A DNA stretch of 64,000 nt. It comes from JALHST01 sp038316335 (GTDB taxonomy: Bacteria; Bacteroidota; Bacteroidia; Flavobacteriales; Flavobacteriaceae). Positions 52,855-62,306 of this stretch are shown here, piece by piece; within the stretch, counting starts at the first letter, position 1; each line of letters starts with the position of its first letter. The stretch lies in NCBI GenBank assembly GCA_038316335.1, contig JBBQAM010000007.1, positions 41,461-105,460 on the forward strand, read 5' to 3'. Below the pieces are notes generated by a model. It was not told the DNA's origin, ran no database searches, and saw only the letters and a list, made by a program, of their open reading frames with translations. The translations under genes and the position numbers were made by a program.

Positions 52855-53735
52855 CCCTTAGTCGGTTCTGACGCCAGATCATAAAGCGCCTTATTGGTTA
52901 TCGCAATGGCCTTTTCATTCTTTTCCTCGATCCATTTTTGACCTTTCAATTTTCGCATTAGGCCATCATAATTGCGCATGATCAATACGTTGTAGAATGC
53001 CGAAAACAGGTTTCTCGGATTTTGGGCAATCGCGCGTAAGCTCATCGAGAAACCCGGGGTCAGATATTTCATATAATGCCAATAACCTTCGGGCATGTAT
53101 AACACTTCCCCGTGACGTATTTTTGTCACATACCCATTGGCTCCCCGAAGGGCAGGCCATTTTTCGAAATCGGGATTTGAAAAATCGATACTTTCATGGG
53201 TAATCAACGAATGGGGTACTTTGTATAGGTATTTTGTTTCAGAAGGTGGAAATAAAATACATTCCTTTATCCCTTCAAATTGAAAATGAAAAATATTCGC
53301 CAAGTCAATGTCGTAATGCATAAACGTAAACGAATCACGTCCACCAAAAAAAAGCATGGGTAATTTTTTCATCAAACGAAGGCCGAAGTCGGGATATTCA
53401 AAATCTTTTTGCAGTTCGGGTACCTCTTTGAAGATATTCCAAAGAAATATGCGGAATTTAGTAGGCTTAGTTTGCAAAAGATCGATGTAATCAGACATCT
53501 TCATCCGAGCATGGGGCTCGTTAAAATTATCTTCGTGATTCACTGGCCTGTCATCGTACAGCGGTACTATTTTATCGCGGGCAAGTTGTCGTATATAATT
53601 CAAGTTCCATTTAGTATAAGCAGGCCAATTTTCAATAGCCCGTTCGATAATCACTGGCTTTTGAGGAACGAAGTAATTCTTTAGGAACTCCTCTTTCGAT
53701 AGCGTCGATACTCTTGGAATTTCTTGTAGTCTCAA
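52851..53735 (-). CDS. JmjC/cupin-like domain protein
   Basis: A 294-aa protein with a JmjC-type cupin fold. The N-terminal LSKEEFLKNYFVPQKPVII and ENWPAY match cupin_8. The iron ligands are probably His and Asp in FMHYDID, with the distal His in MPEGYWHYMKYL. Such proteins are 2-oxoglutarate/Fe(II) oxygenases that hydroxylate proteins or RNA; the target is unknown. Neighbours are recX (convergent) and bioB (same strand, 74 bp upstream). Confidence 0.85.
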   Translation of the reverse strand: MRLQEIPRVSTLSKEEFLKNYFVPQKPVIIERAIENWPAYTKWNLNYIRQLARDKIVPLYDDRPVNHEDNFNEPHARMKMSDYIDLLQTKPTKFRIFLWNIFKEVPELQKDFEYPDFGLRLMKKLPMLFFGGRDSFTFMHYDIDLANIFHFQFEGIKECILFPPSETKYLYKVPHSLITHESIDFSNPDFEKWPALRGANGYVTKIRHGEVLYMPEGYWHYMKYLTPGFSMSLRAIAQNPRNLFSAFYNVLIMRNYDGLMRKLKGQKWIEEKNEKAIAITNKALYDLASEPTKG

Positions 53736-53809
53736 TAGTTTTGAGGTTATATACGGACTTCAAATTTAAATATCCTTATGAAAATAAATAATAAAAAAGA
53801 TACGCTTGG

Positions 53810-54904
53810 CTATCCCTTTGCTTTTGAAGATGTCTTGGCCATCTCATTACGCTGAATCGTATGGCCGGGTCGGGACCATTTAGGTCGCTCCCCTTTGGGT
53901 TTCAACTGAGAATCCTTTGCTTCGACCGACATTGGCTGTGAATTTTTCGAAAAAGGCTCTTGGTGTACTAATCCAAGTAATTTGAACATTTGCATATCCT
54001 CACCGAAATCGGGGTTTGGGGTCGTCAATAGTTTATCACCTGAAAAAATAGAATTGGCGCCGGCAAAGAAACACATGGCCTGACCTTCCCTACTCATTTG
54101 CGTCCGGCCCGCTGAAAGTCGTACTTGGGCCTCGGGCATCACAATTCGTGTTGTTGCCACCATGCGTATCATTTCCCAGATCGAGACAGGTTCAAAATCT
54201 TCCATAGGAGTGCCTTCAACCGCTACCAAGGCATTTATCGGCACCGATTCAGGTTGTGGGTCCAGAGAAGCCAAGGCGACCAGCATCCCTGCTCGGTCTT
54301 CAAGGCGTTCACCCATTCCGATAATTCCACCACTACAAACGGTTACATTGCTTTTTCGCACATTCCCGATCGTTTCCAAACGGTCCTTAAAGGCCCTTGT
54401 AGAAATCACGTCCTTATAATAATCCTCAGATGTATCCAAGTTATGGTTATAGGCATACAGACCTGCTTCCGCTAGGCGCTGTGCCTGGTTCTCGGTCAAC
54501 ATTCCCAAGGTACAACAAACCTCCATGTCTAACTTGTTAATAGTACGGACCATTTCGAGCACTTGGTCAAATTCAGGACCATCCTTCACATTTCGCCATG
54601 CCGCTCCCATACATACCCGAGAACTCCCAGCTTGCTTGGCCCGCAAGGCCTGTGCCTTGACCTGGGAAACCGTCATCAGGTCATTCGTCTCGATATCGGT
54701 ATGATATCGGGCTGCTTGTGGGCAATATCCACAATCTTCAGGACATCCCCCTGTTTTGATTGATAGCAAGGTCGAGACCTGAACCTTGTTCGGATCATGA
54801 TGCAAACGATGAATGGTTGCAGCTTCATAAAGTAGTTCCATCAAGGGTTTGTTATAAATAGCTAGAATCTCTTCCCGGCCCCAATCATGTCTTATTTCAC
54901 TCAT
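53810..54904 (-). CDS. bioB: biotin synthase
   Basis: Radical-SAM enzyme inserting sulfur into dethiobiotin. The 364-aa protein has CPEDCGYCPQ (CxxxCxxC cluster motif), the second cluster residues in VCMGAAW and MEVCCTLGM, and YNHNLDTS. The last ~45 residues extend past the usual end with a basic tail. It is last in the bio run on the minus strand. Confidence 0.96.
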   Translation of the reverse strand: MSEIRHDWGREEILAIYNKPLMELLYEAATIHRLHHDPNKVQVSTLLSIKTGGCPEDCGYCPQAARYHTDIETNDLMTVSQVKAQALRAKQAGSSRVCMGAAWRNVKDGPEFDQVLEMVRTINKLDMEVCCTLGMLTENQAQRLAEAGLYAYNHNLDTSEDYYKDVISTRAFKDRLETIGNVRKSNVTVCSGGIIGMGERLEDRAGMLVALASLDPQPESVPINALVAVEGTPMEDFEPVSIWEMIRMVATTRIVMPEAQVRLSAGRTQMSREGQAMCFFAGANSIFSGDKLLTTPNPDFGEDMQMFKLLGLVHQEPFSKNSQPMSVEAKDSQLKPKGERPKWSRPGHTIQRNEMAKTSSKAKG

Positions 54905-54948
54905 ATGATTTTCATCTTACTGTTTCAAAAGTACTTCTAATTCGATTT

Positions 54949-54984
54949 AAATTCCAATTTCCGAAACCCAAATTCCAAAAACCC
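54949..54984. repeat. short direct repeat in the bioB-upstream gap
   Basis: AAATTCCAA appears twice, separated by TTTCCGAAACCC and followed each time by AAACCC-type sequence. Such AATTCC-rich units recur between genes in many flavobacterial genomes. Only two copies here. Confidence 0.4.
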
Positions 54985-55003
54985 AGTCTTTTCCGCGTAT
55001 CTT

Positions 55004-56251
55004 TTAATTGGGTACTTTGAGCAATACACTGACTGCATTCCCCCCAAAACCTACCGCATTGACCATTACTACTCGAATAGTAGTTGGTAGTACACGATAC
55101 TTGACAAAAGGCACATCTATAAATTTTTGGTGCTGCAACATTAGAACTGCCATCTCGATATTCAACATTCCCGAAGCCCCAAACGTATGCCCGAATTTCC
55201 ATTTATTGGTTGTCAAGGCAGGTTCGTACGCTGCGAATACTTTTTGAATTGCCTTGTATTCAGACATATCTCCCTTTAAGGTTCCTGGTGCGTGCATTAC
55301 GATGACATCAACCATCGATTGGTTCATCGTACCAAGGGCCATCGACATCGAACGCTGAAAACAGTTCGCCTCTGCAGATAACGAGGCGCCATGTTCTAAA
55401 CTTTCAGTGGCATACCCCACCCCAATAATCTCTGCCAACGCATTCGAGGGCCTACCCCTTTCCAAACAAGCTACCGATGCACCTTCCCCTAGGACCAAAG
55501 TATTACTTTTCTTATTGAGATCTAAAGCTTTGCACGGATAGCCGTGGCCATTCCCCACCGTTTCGGTTCGGACATAATCTGAATAAATCTTCATGGCCTT
55601 CATCTGTGCAATCGTAAATGGGGTCAAAGGTGCCTCGCTCCCACCTACTAAAAATTTATCAGCCATTCCACTTTTGATCCATGCCATCCCATTCAAGATA
55701 GCATGCAACGCCGTCGTACATGTAATCGAATGAGAAATCTCAGGGCCATGTGTTTGAAGATCCTGGGCAACCCATGAAGAAATATTGCCTAAGGTAGTAG
55801 AAGGGGAAGTCAGGGTCGATGTGCGCTTGTTTTTGATGAATTCTTCATGATATTTTTCAAAAAGCGTCGTGGCACCTCTAGAAGAACCTATATTAATTCC
55901 AAAATGATCACCGCCTTTCCAACCAGCTTCCTCGATGGCCATTCTTGAGGCGCTGATGGCAAAAAGTACCGTGTCATCTAAATTTTTATACTTTGGATCC
56001 GAATTTCGAAGCTTCTTGATTTTCTTTTTAGAATCCTTGGTCAAGGGGGCAATCCACGTTTCAGCTTCGCTTATTTTATTTTGAACAAAGGCATGATCAT
56101 TATTCTGATAGGCATTCCATATGGCTTCCCGAGAATCGCCCATTGGGGAAATCGAGGAAATTGAAGTTATTGATATAGGTTCACTATTTGGCACATTACC
56201 ACTTGAAAAAGAGAATTTATCTTTGCTATTTTTGGTCCTATCCATTTTCAA
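55004..56251 (-). CDS. beta-ketoacyl-ACP synthase in the biotin operon
   Basis: KAS II-type condensing enzyme of about 415 aa. The Cys-His-His triad is in place: Cys in SITCTTALHA, His in VIVMHAPGTLKGD and His in KFGHTFGASG. It lies 13 bp downstream of bioA and 99 bp upstream of bioB. No bioC or bioH/bioG lies in this cluster, so it may help to form the pimeloyl precursor, or be a fatty-acid paralogue recruited here (inference). The first ~30 residues are a poorly conserved, Ser-rich leader; MDRTKNS three codons in is an alternative start. Confidence 0.88.
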   Translation of the reverse strand: MKMDRTKNSKDKFSFSSGNVPNSEPISITSISSISPMGDSREAIWNAYQNNDHAFVQNKISEAETWIAPLTKDSKKKIKKLRNSDPKYKNLDDTVLFAISASRMAIEEAGWKGGDHFGINIGSSRGATTLFEKYHEEFIKNKRTSTLTSPSTTLGNISSWVAQDLQTHGPEISHSITCTTALHAILNGMAWIKSGMADKFLVGGSEAPLTPFTIAQMKAMKIYSDYVRTETVGNGHGYPCKALDLNKKSNTLVLGEGASVACLERGRPSNALAEIIGVGYATESLEHGASLSAEANCFQRSMSMALGTMNQSMVDVIVMHAPGTLKGDMSEYKAIQKVFAAYEPALTTNKWKFGHTFGASGMLNIEMAVLMLQHQKFIDVPFVKYRVLPTTIRVVMVNAVGFGGNAVSVLLKVPN

Positions 56252-56264
56252 CCGTTGTTCATGG

Positions 56265-57533
56265 TCATACCAAGTCTAAGGCGCTTCTGATAGCGTCGTA
56301 GATCGCCCCCAATTGTTCATCGGAAATTATAAAAGGGGCCGAAATATAAATGGTATTTCCCAAGGGACGTAAAAATACCCCGTTATCCATAAAATGCTTG
56401 AAGAGAATGTCTCGTAAATTACCATATCGATCCATTTTAATTTTCAGTTCCAAGGCATATATTATTCCGCATTGGCGCGTATCGGCTACTTTTGGGTGTT
56501 CCTTGATTTCCAAATCGAATTGTTGATGCGATTTGATGATGCGCTGTATATTTTCTTGAATTTCTTTTGAAGCCAGCAATTCAATACCTGCCAGAGCGGC
56601 AGCACAAGCCAACGGGTTGGCCGTATATGTATGGCCATGAAAAAGGCCTTTTGCCAGCTCCTCGCTATAAAATGCATCGTATACCCGCTGTGAGCAACTT
56701 GTAATGCCCATTGGAAGCAAGCCTGCCGTCAAAGCCTTGGACAAACACATAATATCAGGCTTGATCTCTAGATAGTCAGAAGCGAAATTTCTTCCCGTCT
56801 TGCCGAATCCGGTCATCACCTCATCAGCAATTGTCAACACCTCATATTCCTGTAACAAGGCAAGAATTTGACACAACCCATCGCCATCGTACATTTTCAT
56901 GCCAGCAGCGCCCTGTACCAAGGGCTCATATATAAACCCTGCAATATTGTTTTGGCATAAACGATCTTTTAATTGTGCAATAATGTTCCCGGTATTCGTT
57001 TTGGTGGGTATAGGTATACGCTCAACATTCAAGAAATAATCAGTGAACGGGCCGTTATAGACCGACAAACCTGAAACCGACATAGCCCCGAAGGTATCCC
57101 CATGAAAACCATCTTCAAATGCAAGAAGTATCTGCCGTTGGCGCCCTTGATTATGATGAAATTGCAAAGCCATTTTTATGCCCACTTCTGTCGCTGTAGA
57201 GCCATTATCCGAAAAAAAGAGCTTTTGTTGGTTATGAGGCAGCAATTGAACAAGTCGTTCTGAAAGTGCTACTGCGGGCTCATGGGTAAAACCGCTAAAA
57301 ACGATTTGGTCTAATTGCTTCATTTGTCGGTAGACGCTCTCAATAATAAAATCGTTGCAATGCCCATACATACACGTATACCATGAGGCAATGCCATCGA
57401 TATATTCATTTCCGTGTTCATCATAGAGGATACATCCCTTGGCTTTGATAATCCCTACCATTTCAGGATGCAATTTGTGTTGGTTCAATGGATGCCAGAG
57501 ATGTTTTTGATCTCTTTTCGAAAGATTCGCCAA
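56265..57533 (-). CDS. bioA: adenosylmethionine-8-amino-7-oxononanoate aminotransferase
   Basis: PLP-dependent enzyme converting KAPA to DAPA with SAM as amino donor. The 422-aa protein begins WHPLNQHKLHPEM, has the family block DGIASWYTCMYGHCN, the PLP region IADEVMTGFGKTGRNFA and CLSKALTAGLLPMG with the Schiff-base lysine. The gap of 131 bp to bioD holds no gene; it contains a 14-bp palindrome at 57635-57648. Confidence 0.96.
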   Translation of the reverse strand: MANLSKRDQKHLWHPLNQHKLHPEMVGIIKAKGCILYDEHGNEYIDGIASWYTCMYGHCNDFIIESVYRQMKQLDQIVFSGFTHEPAVALSERLVQLLPHNQQKLFFSDNGSTATEVGIKMALQFHHNQGRQRQILLAFEDGFHGDTFGAMSVSGLSVYNGPFTDYFLNVERIPIPTKTNTGNIIAQLKDRLCQNNIAGFIYEPLVQGAAGMKMYDGDGLCQILALLQEYEVLTIADEVMTGFGKTGRNFASDYLEIKPDIMCLSKALTAGLLPMGITSCSQRVYDAFYSEELAKGLFHGHTYTANPLACAAALAGIELLASKEIQENIQRIIKSHQQFDLEIKEHPKVADTRQCGIIYALELKIKMDRYGNLRDILFKHFMDNGVFLRPLGNTIYISAPFIISDEQLGAIYDAIRSALDLV

Positions 57534-57634
57534 ATGCAGTCTATTTAAATTTGAATCGTATGAGAATAGCCGTTGCTCTCACAAAGATGGTAATTTCTCG
57601 CAACACATCAGAAAGTGGAGGATGTTTAAAAGCC

Positions 57635-57648
57635 AAAAAGGCCTTTTT
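57635..57648. repeat. palindrome AAAAAGGCCTTTTT between bioD and bioA
   Basis: Perfect 14-bp palindrome 17 bp after the bioD stop on the minus strand. It could form a small terminator or attenuator with the second AAAAAGG at 57658-57664, or be a protein site. No loop, so a simple hairpin is weak. Confidence 0.3.
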
Positions 57649-57664
57649 AAAATCAGGACCTTTT

Positions 57665-58288
57665 TCAACCCAAAAATGTGAGAAGTGAGGGTCTAAGTTC
57701 CTCGGCATAGTTACGAATGTTCGATTTGTCAAAATTGATTTCCTCACCAATACGGCCTATAATCGGAACGCCCGTTTTTTGGGCAATGATACTTTCGGTA
57801 AAAACATTTTCAGATCCATTGAAGAGTACTCCGACCTCATACCCTTTTTGAACCAACCAATTGATGGTCAATAGTGAGTGATTGATGCTCCCTAGATAGT
57901 GTCTTGAAACGACGACCACTTTATAATAGGGCATGATAATGTCCAAGATGGTGTCCTCGTCATTCAAAGGCACTAAAAGCCCCCCAGCACCCTCAATAAC
58001 CAGGTCCTTATTCGTTTTTGGCTCCTTGATTTGTGAACGTTGAATTGTTATCCCCTCTAATTGTGCAGCTGCATGAGGACTCATCGGAAATTTAAGTTCA
58101 TAGCTGCTCTTATGAATACTGGTCTTGTCATTCGAAATCAATTCGACGATCCTTTTGCTATCAGAGCGTTCCAAATTCCCAGCTTGTATGGGCTTCCAAT
58201 AATCGGCCTGCAGGGCTTCTACGATAATTGCGGAGGCTATTGTCTTGCCTACATCGGTAGATATTCCGGTAACAAAGATTCTTTTCAT
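57665..58288 (-). CDS. bioD: dethiobiotin synthetase
   Basis: ATP-dependent carboxylase closing the ureido ring of dethiobiotin. The 207-aa protein begins IFVTGISTDVGKTIAS (P-loop), with YWKPIQAG, VEGAGGLLVPLN and GVLFNG motifs of BioD. It follows the DUF2007 gene by 1 bp. Confidence 0.95.
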   Translation of the reverse strand: MKRIFVTGISTDVGKTIASAIIVEALQADYWKPIQAGNLERSDSKRIVELISNDKTSIHKSSYELKFPMSPHAAAQLEGITIQRSQIKEPKTNKDLVIEGAGGLLVPLNDEDTILDIIMPYYKVVVVSRHYLGSINHSLLTINWLVQKGYEVGVLFNGSENVFTESIIAQKTGVPIIGRIGEEINFDKSNIRNYAEELRPSLLTFLG

Positions 58289-58289
58289 A

Positions 58290-58676
58290 TTATAATCGAT
58301 TTGTGATCATCCCACAATTGAGACATTTGTACTTTCTTTTCTCAAAAAAAGGAAAAAGTTTATAAAAAACACCTTTACGCTCGTAATAGGACTCTGATTT
58401 TTTAGCCTTGCAATTAGGGCAGCTGATTGGGTTACCTGCATCATCAACGGCATAGGCCCTAATCTCATTATAAATTTCAATCGCTCTTTCCTTATCCCTA
58501 CTGTACACCTGCAACTTTACACCCCCAATGGCATTGCTAATCATTGGGTCTGAATTCAAGGTATACTCATCACGTAGGAACACAGGAATCCCTTCAGATT
58601 CAAGTTTTCCCTTTACGATTTGTACATCGGCCGCATATTCAAAAGCCGCTAGCATATAAAATTTCCCCTCCGTCAT
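58290..58676 (-). CDS. DUF2007 domain protein with zinc ribbon
   Basis: A 128-aa protein: an N-terminal DUF2007-type domain (AFEYAADVQIVKGKLESEGIPVFLRDE ... GGVKLQVYSRDKERAIEIY) and a C-terminal zinc ribbon with SCPNCKAK and KCLNCGM. Called putative signal-transducing protein in databases; no function known. It sits tightly between bioF and bioD (1-bp gaps), so it is co-expressed with biotin synthesis. Confidence 0.85.
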   Translation of the reverse strand: MTEGKFYMLAAFEYAADVQIVKGKLESEGIPVFLRDEYTLNSDPMISNAIGGVKLQVYSRDKERAIEIYNEIRAYAVDDAGNPISCPNCKAKKSESYYERKGVFYKLFPFFEKRKYKCLNCGMITNRL

Positions 58677-58677
58677 T

Positions 58678-59856
58678 CTATAAATAGGTCGATAGTTGTT
58701 GAAGCACCAGCCCGATTTCTTCCTTGGAATTGTAACTATGAATACAAAAACGAAGTCTTTCCGACCCTTCTGGTACCGTTGGGGAAAGTATCGCTTTTAC
58801 ATCGAAGCCTTCCTCCGACAATTTTTGGGCACACAACTTTGCATTTTCGTTCCCTGGAACCAAGCAAGAATGAATTGCGGAGTTATTTGGAATAAAGTAG
58901 TCCCGTAACGTCATCCCATTCGTCCGACAGGGAAGATTAGCAAGTCTTCCGTTAAAATATGAAATATTTTCTTGGAGTATTTGCCTCGGAACTTGACCGG
59001 TTTGGGTCTGTAAAAACTGGTATGCGGCGATAATGGTCGCAATAGCATGTGGCGAAAGTGCCGTAGAATAAATCAAACTTCGCGCAAAGTTCAGTAAATA
59101 CTCTTTTAGGGAGGTACTTCCCAAAATAGCTGCACCATGGGCTCCTAGCGCTTTTCCGAAGGTGATTATTCTTGCAAAAACTTCATTGTGCAACCCCAAT
59201 GTATGTAACATGCCTTGTCCGTCTTTTCCAAAAATACCCACAGCATGGGCTTCGTCGACAACTAACCGACACTTGTTGGTATTCGCGAACTTAACCAAAT
59301 TAGTTAATTCCGGAGTATCCCCGTCCATAGAAAAAACAGACTCGGTTACAATATACACCTCTGCATCCTGTAGCAGCTGACTTTTTAGGACTTTCAGCTT
59401 TTCGCCCAAATCTTCAAGATCGTTGTGTTTAAATTTATACCCCTTGGCGTTTCCTAGTGAAATACCGTCACGAATGCTGGCATGTATTAATTCGTCAAAA
59501 AGGATAATGTCACCCCTTTGGGGAACGGAGGCAAAAAAACCGATATTGGCGTCATATCCTGAATTAAAGACCAAAGCGGCCTCAGCATCATGAAAAATTG
59601 CTAGTTGTTCCTCCAAAATCGGATACAATTCATGATTCCCCGTTAGTAGGCGTGAACCTGTCGCGCCGTTTTGAAAAATACCCTTTTTTAATAAAAGTTG
59701 AAAAATATTTGAATATAGTGCTGCATTTTGGGCATACCCCAGATAATCATTCGAAGAGAAATCAATCAAATTCTGGGAAACAGGCAATTTTCGCAAGGCA
59801 TTTTCTTGCGATCTTTGTGTAAGTTTTGCCTGCAATTTTATTGGTAATTTCTGCAT
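58678..59856 (-). CDS. bioF: 8-amino-7-oxononanoate synthase
   Basis: PLP enzyme condensing pimeloyl-ACP/CoA with alanine. The 392-aa protein has LIDFSSNDYLGYA, GATGSRLLTGNHELY, VVDEAHAVGIFG and TFGKALGAHGAAI (Schiff-base lysine). It is the first gene of the bio operon. A minus-strand TACATTTG box at 59861-59868 lies only 5 bp upstream of the ATG, so the mRNA may be leaderless. Confidence 0.95.
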   Translation of the reverse strand: MQKLPIKLQAKLTQRSQENALRKLPVSQNLIDFSSNDYLGYAQNAALYSNIFQLLLKKGIFQNGATGSRLLTGNHELYPILEEQLAIFHDAEAALVFNSGYDANIGFFASVPQRGDIILFDELIHASIRDGISLGNAKGYKFKHNDLEDLGEKLKVLKSQLLQDAEVYIVTESVFSMDGDTPELTNLVKFANTNKCRLVVDEAHAVGIFGKDGQGMLHTLGLHNEVFARIITFGKALGAHGAAILGSTSLKEYLLNFARSLIYSTALSPHAIATIIAAYQFLQTQTGQVPRQILQENISYFNGRLANLPCRTNGMTLRDYFIPNNSAIHSCLVPGNENAKLCAQKLSEEGFDVKAILSPTVPEGSERLRFCIHSYNSKEEIGLVLQQLSTYL

Positions 59857-59860
59857 TAGG

Positions 59861-59868
59861 CAAATGTA
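59861..59868 (-). promoter_or_regulatory. -7 promoter box abutting bioF
   Basis: Minus-strand TACATTTG matches TAnnTTTG. Its downstream edge is 5 bp from the bioF ATG, which would put transcription start at or within a base or two of the start codon. No -33 TTG seen at the right spacing. Confidence 0.35.
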
Positions 59869-59916
59869 GTATTTCCACCTTTTAAATGGTATATTAGTTC
59901 AAACAAACATAATTCA

Positions 59917-61710
59917 ATGAAAGCACTAATTTTTATTTTTTTATCAATATTCCTATCCCTGCCCATGCATGGTCAGGTCAATTCCTATGAAATTTCCTTT
60001 GAAAATGCCAAACATCATGAAGCCGTCGTAAAAGCGGTATTTCCAAAAATCACTTTTGATACCCTTTCCATACGTATGGCACGCTCTTCTCCTGGAAGAT
60101 ATGCCTTGCATGAGTTTGCAAAAAACGTATATGCGTTTAAGGCGACCGATAGCCAAGGAAAACCTTTGAAAGTATACCGGCCGAACCCCTATGAATGGCA
60201 GGTATCGGGCCATGATGGAGTAGTCGTTGTTTCCTATACATTGTTTGCAAATCGCGGGGATGGCACCTATTCGCAAATTGACGAAACCCATGCGCACCTG
60301 AACATTCCTGCAACCTTTATGTATGTCCCACAGCTGAGTGAGCGAAAAATAGAAGTAAATTTTAAGATACGGGACGATTTGAAATGGAAGGTAGCTACAC
60401 AATTGCCCTTAATTTCAGAATCACGGTATTGGGCCCCTAATTTGCAATATTTCATGGATAGTCCTACCGAATTAAGTAATTATGCCCTGAGAGAATTTCA
60501 AATCGATGGAAAAAATGTTCGTTTTGTTTTGCATGATAACGCTACCGAAAATGAAATAGACCTGTATTTTGAAAAAGTAAAGAAGGTAGTTCAGGCCGAA
60601 ATGGAAGTTTTTGGCGAACTGCCGCCCTTCGACTATGGTACGTATACCTTTCTAGCCTGCTATGTCGCGAATGCTTCAGGGGATGGCATGGAACATAGAA
60701 ACTCTACCATAGTAACTAGTACGCGCGGTCTAAGCGAGGGCGGCATGGATGGCAATATTGGCACCGTGTCCCACGAATTTTTTCATTCTTGGAATGTAGA
60801 GCGTATTCGACCTAAATCGTTAGAGCCCTTTGATTTTTCAAGAGCCAACATGAGCGGGGAACTATGGTTTGCAGAGGGGTTTACCAGCTACTATACGAAC
60901 CTTTTTCTTTGTCGTGCCGGAATTATCAATGTGGAAGACTATGTTACCGGACTTACGGGTAATTTTAATTATGTCTGGAATTCCCCTGCTAGAAAATTTT
61001 TCAACCCCATTGAAATGAGCGACCAAGCCCCCTTTGTGGATGCCGCTACTTCAATAGATCCCAATAATTATGAGAACACCTTTATTTCCTACTATTCCTA
61101 TGGAAGTGTTTTGGGTCTTGCCCTAGATCTCTCACTGCGCCAAAATAATCGCAATTTGGATGATTTTATGAAATTGATGTGGCAGAAATTTGGCACAAAC
61201 GAAAGGTCATATACCGTCCTTGACCTACAGGAAACCTTACGGGAATATACTGGAAAGACTTTTGCCGATTCATTCTTCGATTCGTACATCAACGCTAGTG
61301 AAATGCCGGATTATAATGGCTTGTTCACGCCATTTGGTATCACTTTAAAACAAAACCTTACTAGGCCCTATTTTGGTGCTAGCGTACAGTTAAATGGCGA
61401 TGGAAATGGCGAAATTCGGGGAAATACCCTGATAGGAAGCCCAGCGTATTTAGCGGGATTGGATGCGGGCGATACGATTACATCGATAAACGGAATGCCT
61501 TTTCCGGAAAGCAACCAATTTGATGCTTTCATCACGTCATTCAAGGTTGGTGATCGGCTTGAAATCGCTTATGATAGATATGGTATTCAGCATAACACAG
61601 CGGTTGTATTGGGACCGGACCCTGCTTATACGATATCATTGATCGAGACTGATGGAACGACCGCCTCACTTGACATTTTAAAAAAACGTGCCGAATGGTT
61701 AAAACACTAG
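59917..61710 (+). CDS. M61 family metallopeptidase with PDZ domain
   Basis: A 597-aa exported peptidase of the glycyl aminopeptidase family. It has a signal peptide (MKALIFIFLSIFLSLPMHGQ), a beta-rich N-terminal domain, the zinc motif VSHEFFHSWN with the distal Glu in WFAEGFTSYY, and a PDZ domain at residues ~490-570 (GSPAYLAGLDAGDTITSINGMPF). It probably acts in the periplasm or is associated with the outer membrane. Divergent from bioF. Confidence 0.93.
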   Translation: MKALIFIFLSIFLSLPMHGQVNSYEISFENAKHHEAVVKAVFPKITFDTLSIRMARSSPGRYALHEFAKNVYAFKATDSQGKPLKVYRPNPYEWQVSGHDGVVVVSYTLFANRGDGTYSQIDETHAHLNIPATFMYVPQLSERKIEVNFKIRDDLKWKVATQLPLISESRYWAPNLQYFMDSPTELSNYALREFQIDGKNVRFVLHDNATENEIDLYFEKVKKVVQAEMEVFGELPPFDYGTYTFLACYVANASGDGMEHRNSTIVTSTRGLSEGGMDGNIGTVSHEFFHSWNVERIRPKSLEPFDFSRANMSGELWFAEGFTSYYTNLFLCRAGIINVEDYVTGLTGNFNYVWNSPARKFFNPIEMSDQAPFVDAATSIDPNNYENTFISYYSYGSVLGLALDLSLRQNNRNLDDFMKLMWQKFGTNERSYTVLDLQETLREYTGKTFADSFFDSYINASEMPDYNGLFTPFGITLKQNLTRPYFGASVQLNGDGNGEIRGNTLIGSPAYLAGLDAGDTITSINGMPFPESNQFDAFITSFKVGDRLEIAYDRYGIQHNTAVVLGPDPAYTISLIETDGTTASLDILKKRAEWLKH

Positions 61711-61713
61711 GAA

Positions 61714-62247
61714 ATGGAATTGGTAGTTTGCCCTGCTTCTACAAGTCGGGAACTTGAGCAAATTCTCGAACTGCAACAAAAAAACCTACTGAGCAATGTA
61801 TCTGATGTAACAAAGGAAAAAGAAGGGTTTGTAACAGTTTACCATTCCTTTGCCATTTTAGAAAGAATGCATCGTGTTTGTCCTCATATTGTTGCAAAGG
61901 AGGGAGAAAATGTAGTAGGGTACGCCCTTTGCATGCATCCTTTATTTGCAGACGATATCGAGATTCTTAAACCGATGTTCGTTGAGATCGATTCGGCATT
62001 GCCCAATCATATTAACTATATGGCCATGGGTCAGATTTGTATCGATGCGGCCTATCGCAAAAAAGGTGTCTTCCGCAAACTATATAAAACCATGCAAGCC
62101 CTGATCAAACCAAATTTCAATGCCATAGTTACCGAAGTAGACGTGAAAAACACAAGGTCTTTGAATGCCCATTATGCCATAGGTTTTAAAGATTTAAAAA
62201 CCTATTCTTCTGGAGGGCAGGATTGGAAACTAATTGTCTTATATTAG
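61714..62247 (+). CDS. GNAT family N-acetyltransferase
   Basis: A 177-aa acetyltransferase with the acetyl-CoA region MGQICIDAAYRKKGVFRKLYKTMQ (the QxxGxG/A-like loop is RKKGVF) and the terminal block EVDVKNTRSLNAHYAIGFKDL. The substrate is not known. It starts 3 bp after the M61 stop, so they form an operon. Confidence 0.85.
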   Translation: MELVVCPASTSRELEQILELQQKNLLSNVSDVTKEKEGFVTVYHSFAILERMHRVCPHIVAKEGENVVGYALCMHPLFADDIEILKPMFVEIDSALPNHINYMAMGQICIDAAYRKKGVFRKLYKTMQALIKPNFNAIVTEVDVKNTRSLNAHYAIGFKDLKTYSSGGQDWKLIVLY

Positions 62248-62306
62248 GTAAGAAAGTCAAAAAAAAACGCTAGGGCTTTGATTCGCTTTGATAATCAAGT
62301 TAAAAA

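Noticed and set aside
54912..55202. 96-codon minus-strand frame with a GFWNLGFGNWNLN-like tail
   Set aside because: It overlaps the ketoacyl synthase in another frame; the Trp/Asn-rich tail comes from an AATTCC-type repeat, which often gives such frames by chance.
57541..57750. Open frame of 69 codons spanning the bioD end and the bioD-bioA gap
   Set aside because: It begins inside bioD in another frame, has no family resemblance and covers a palindrome; probably chance.
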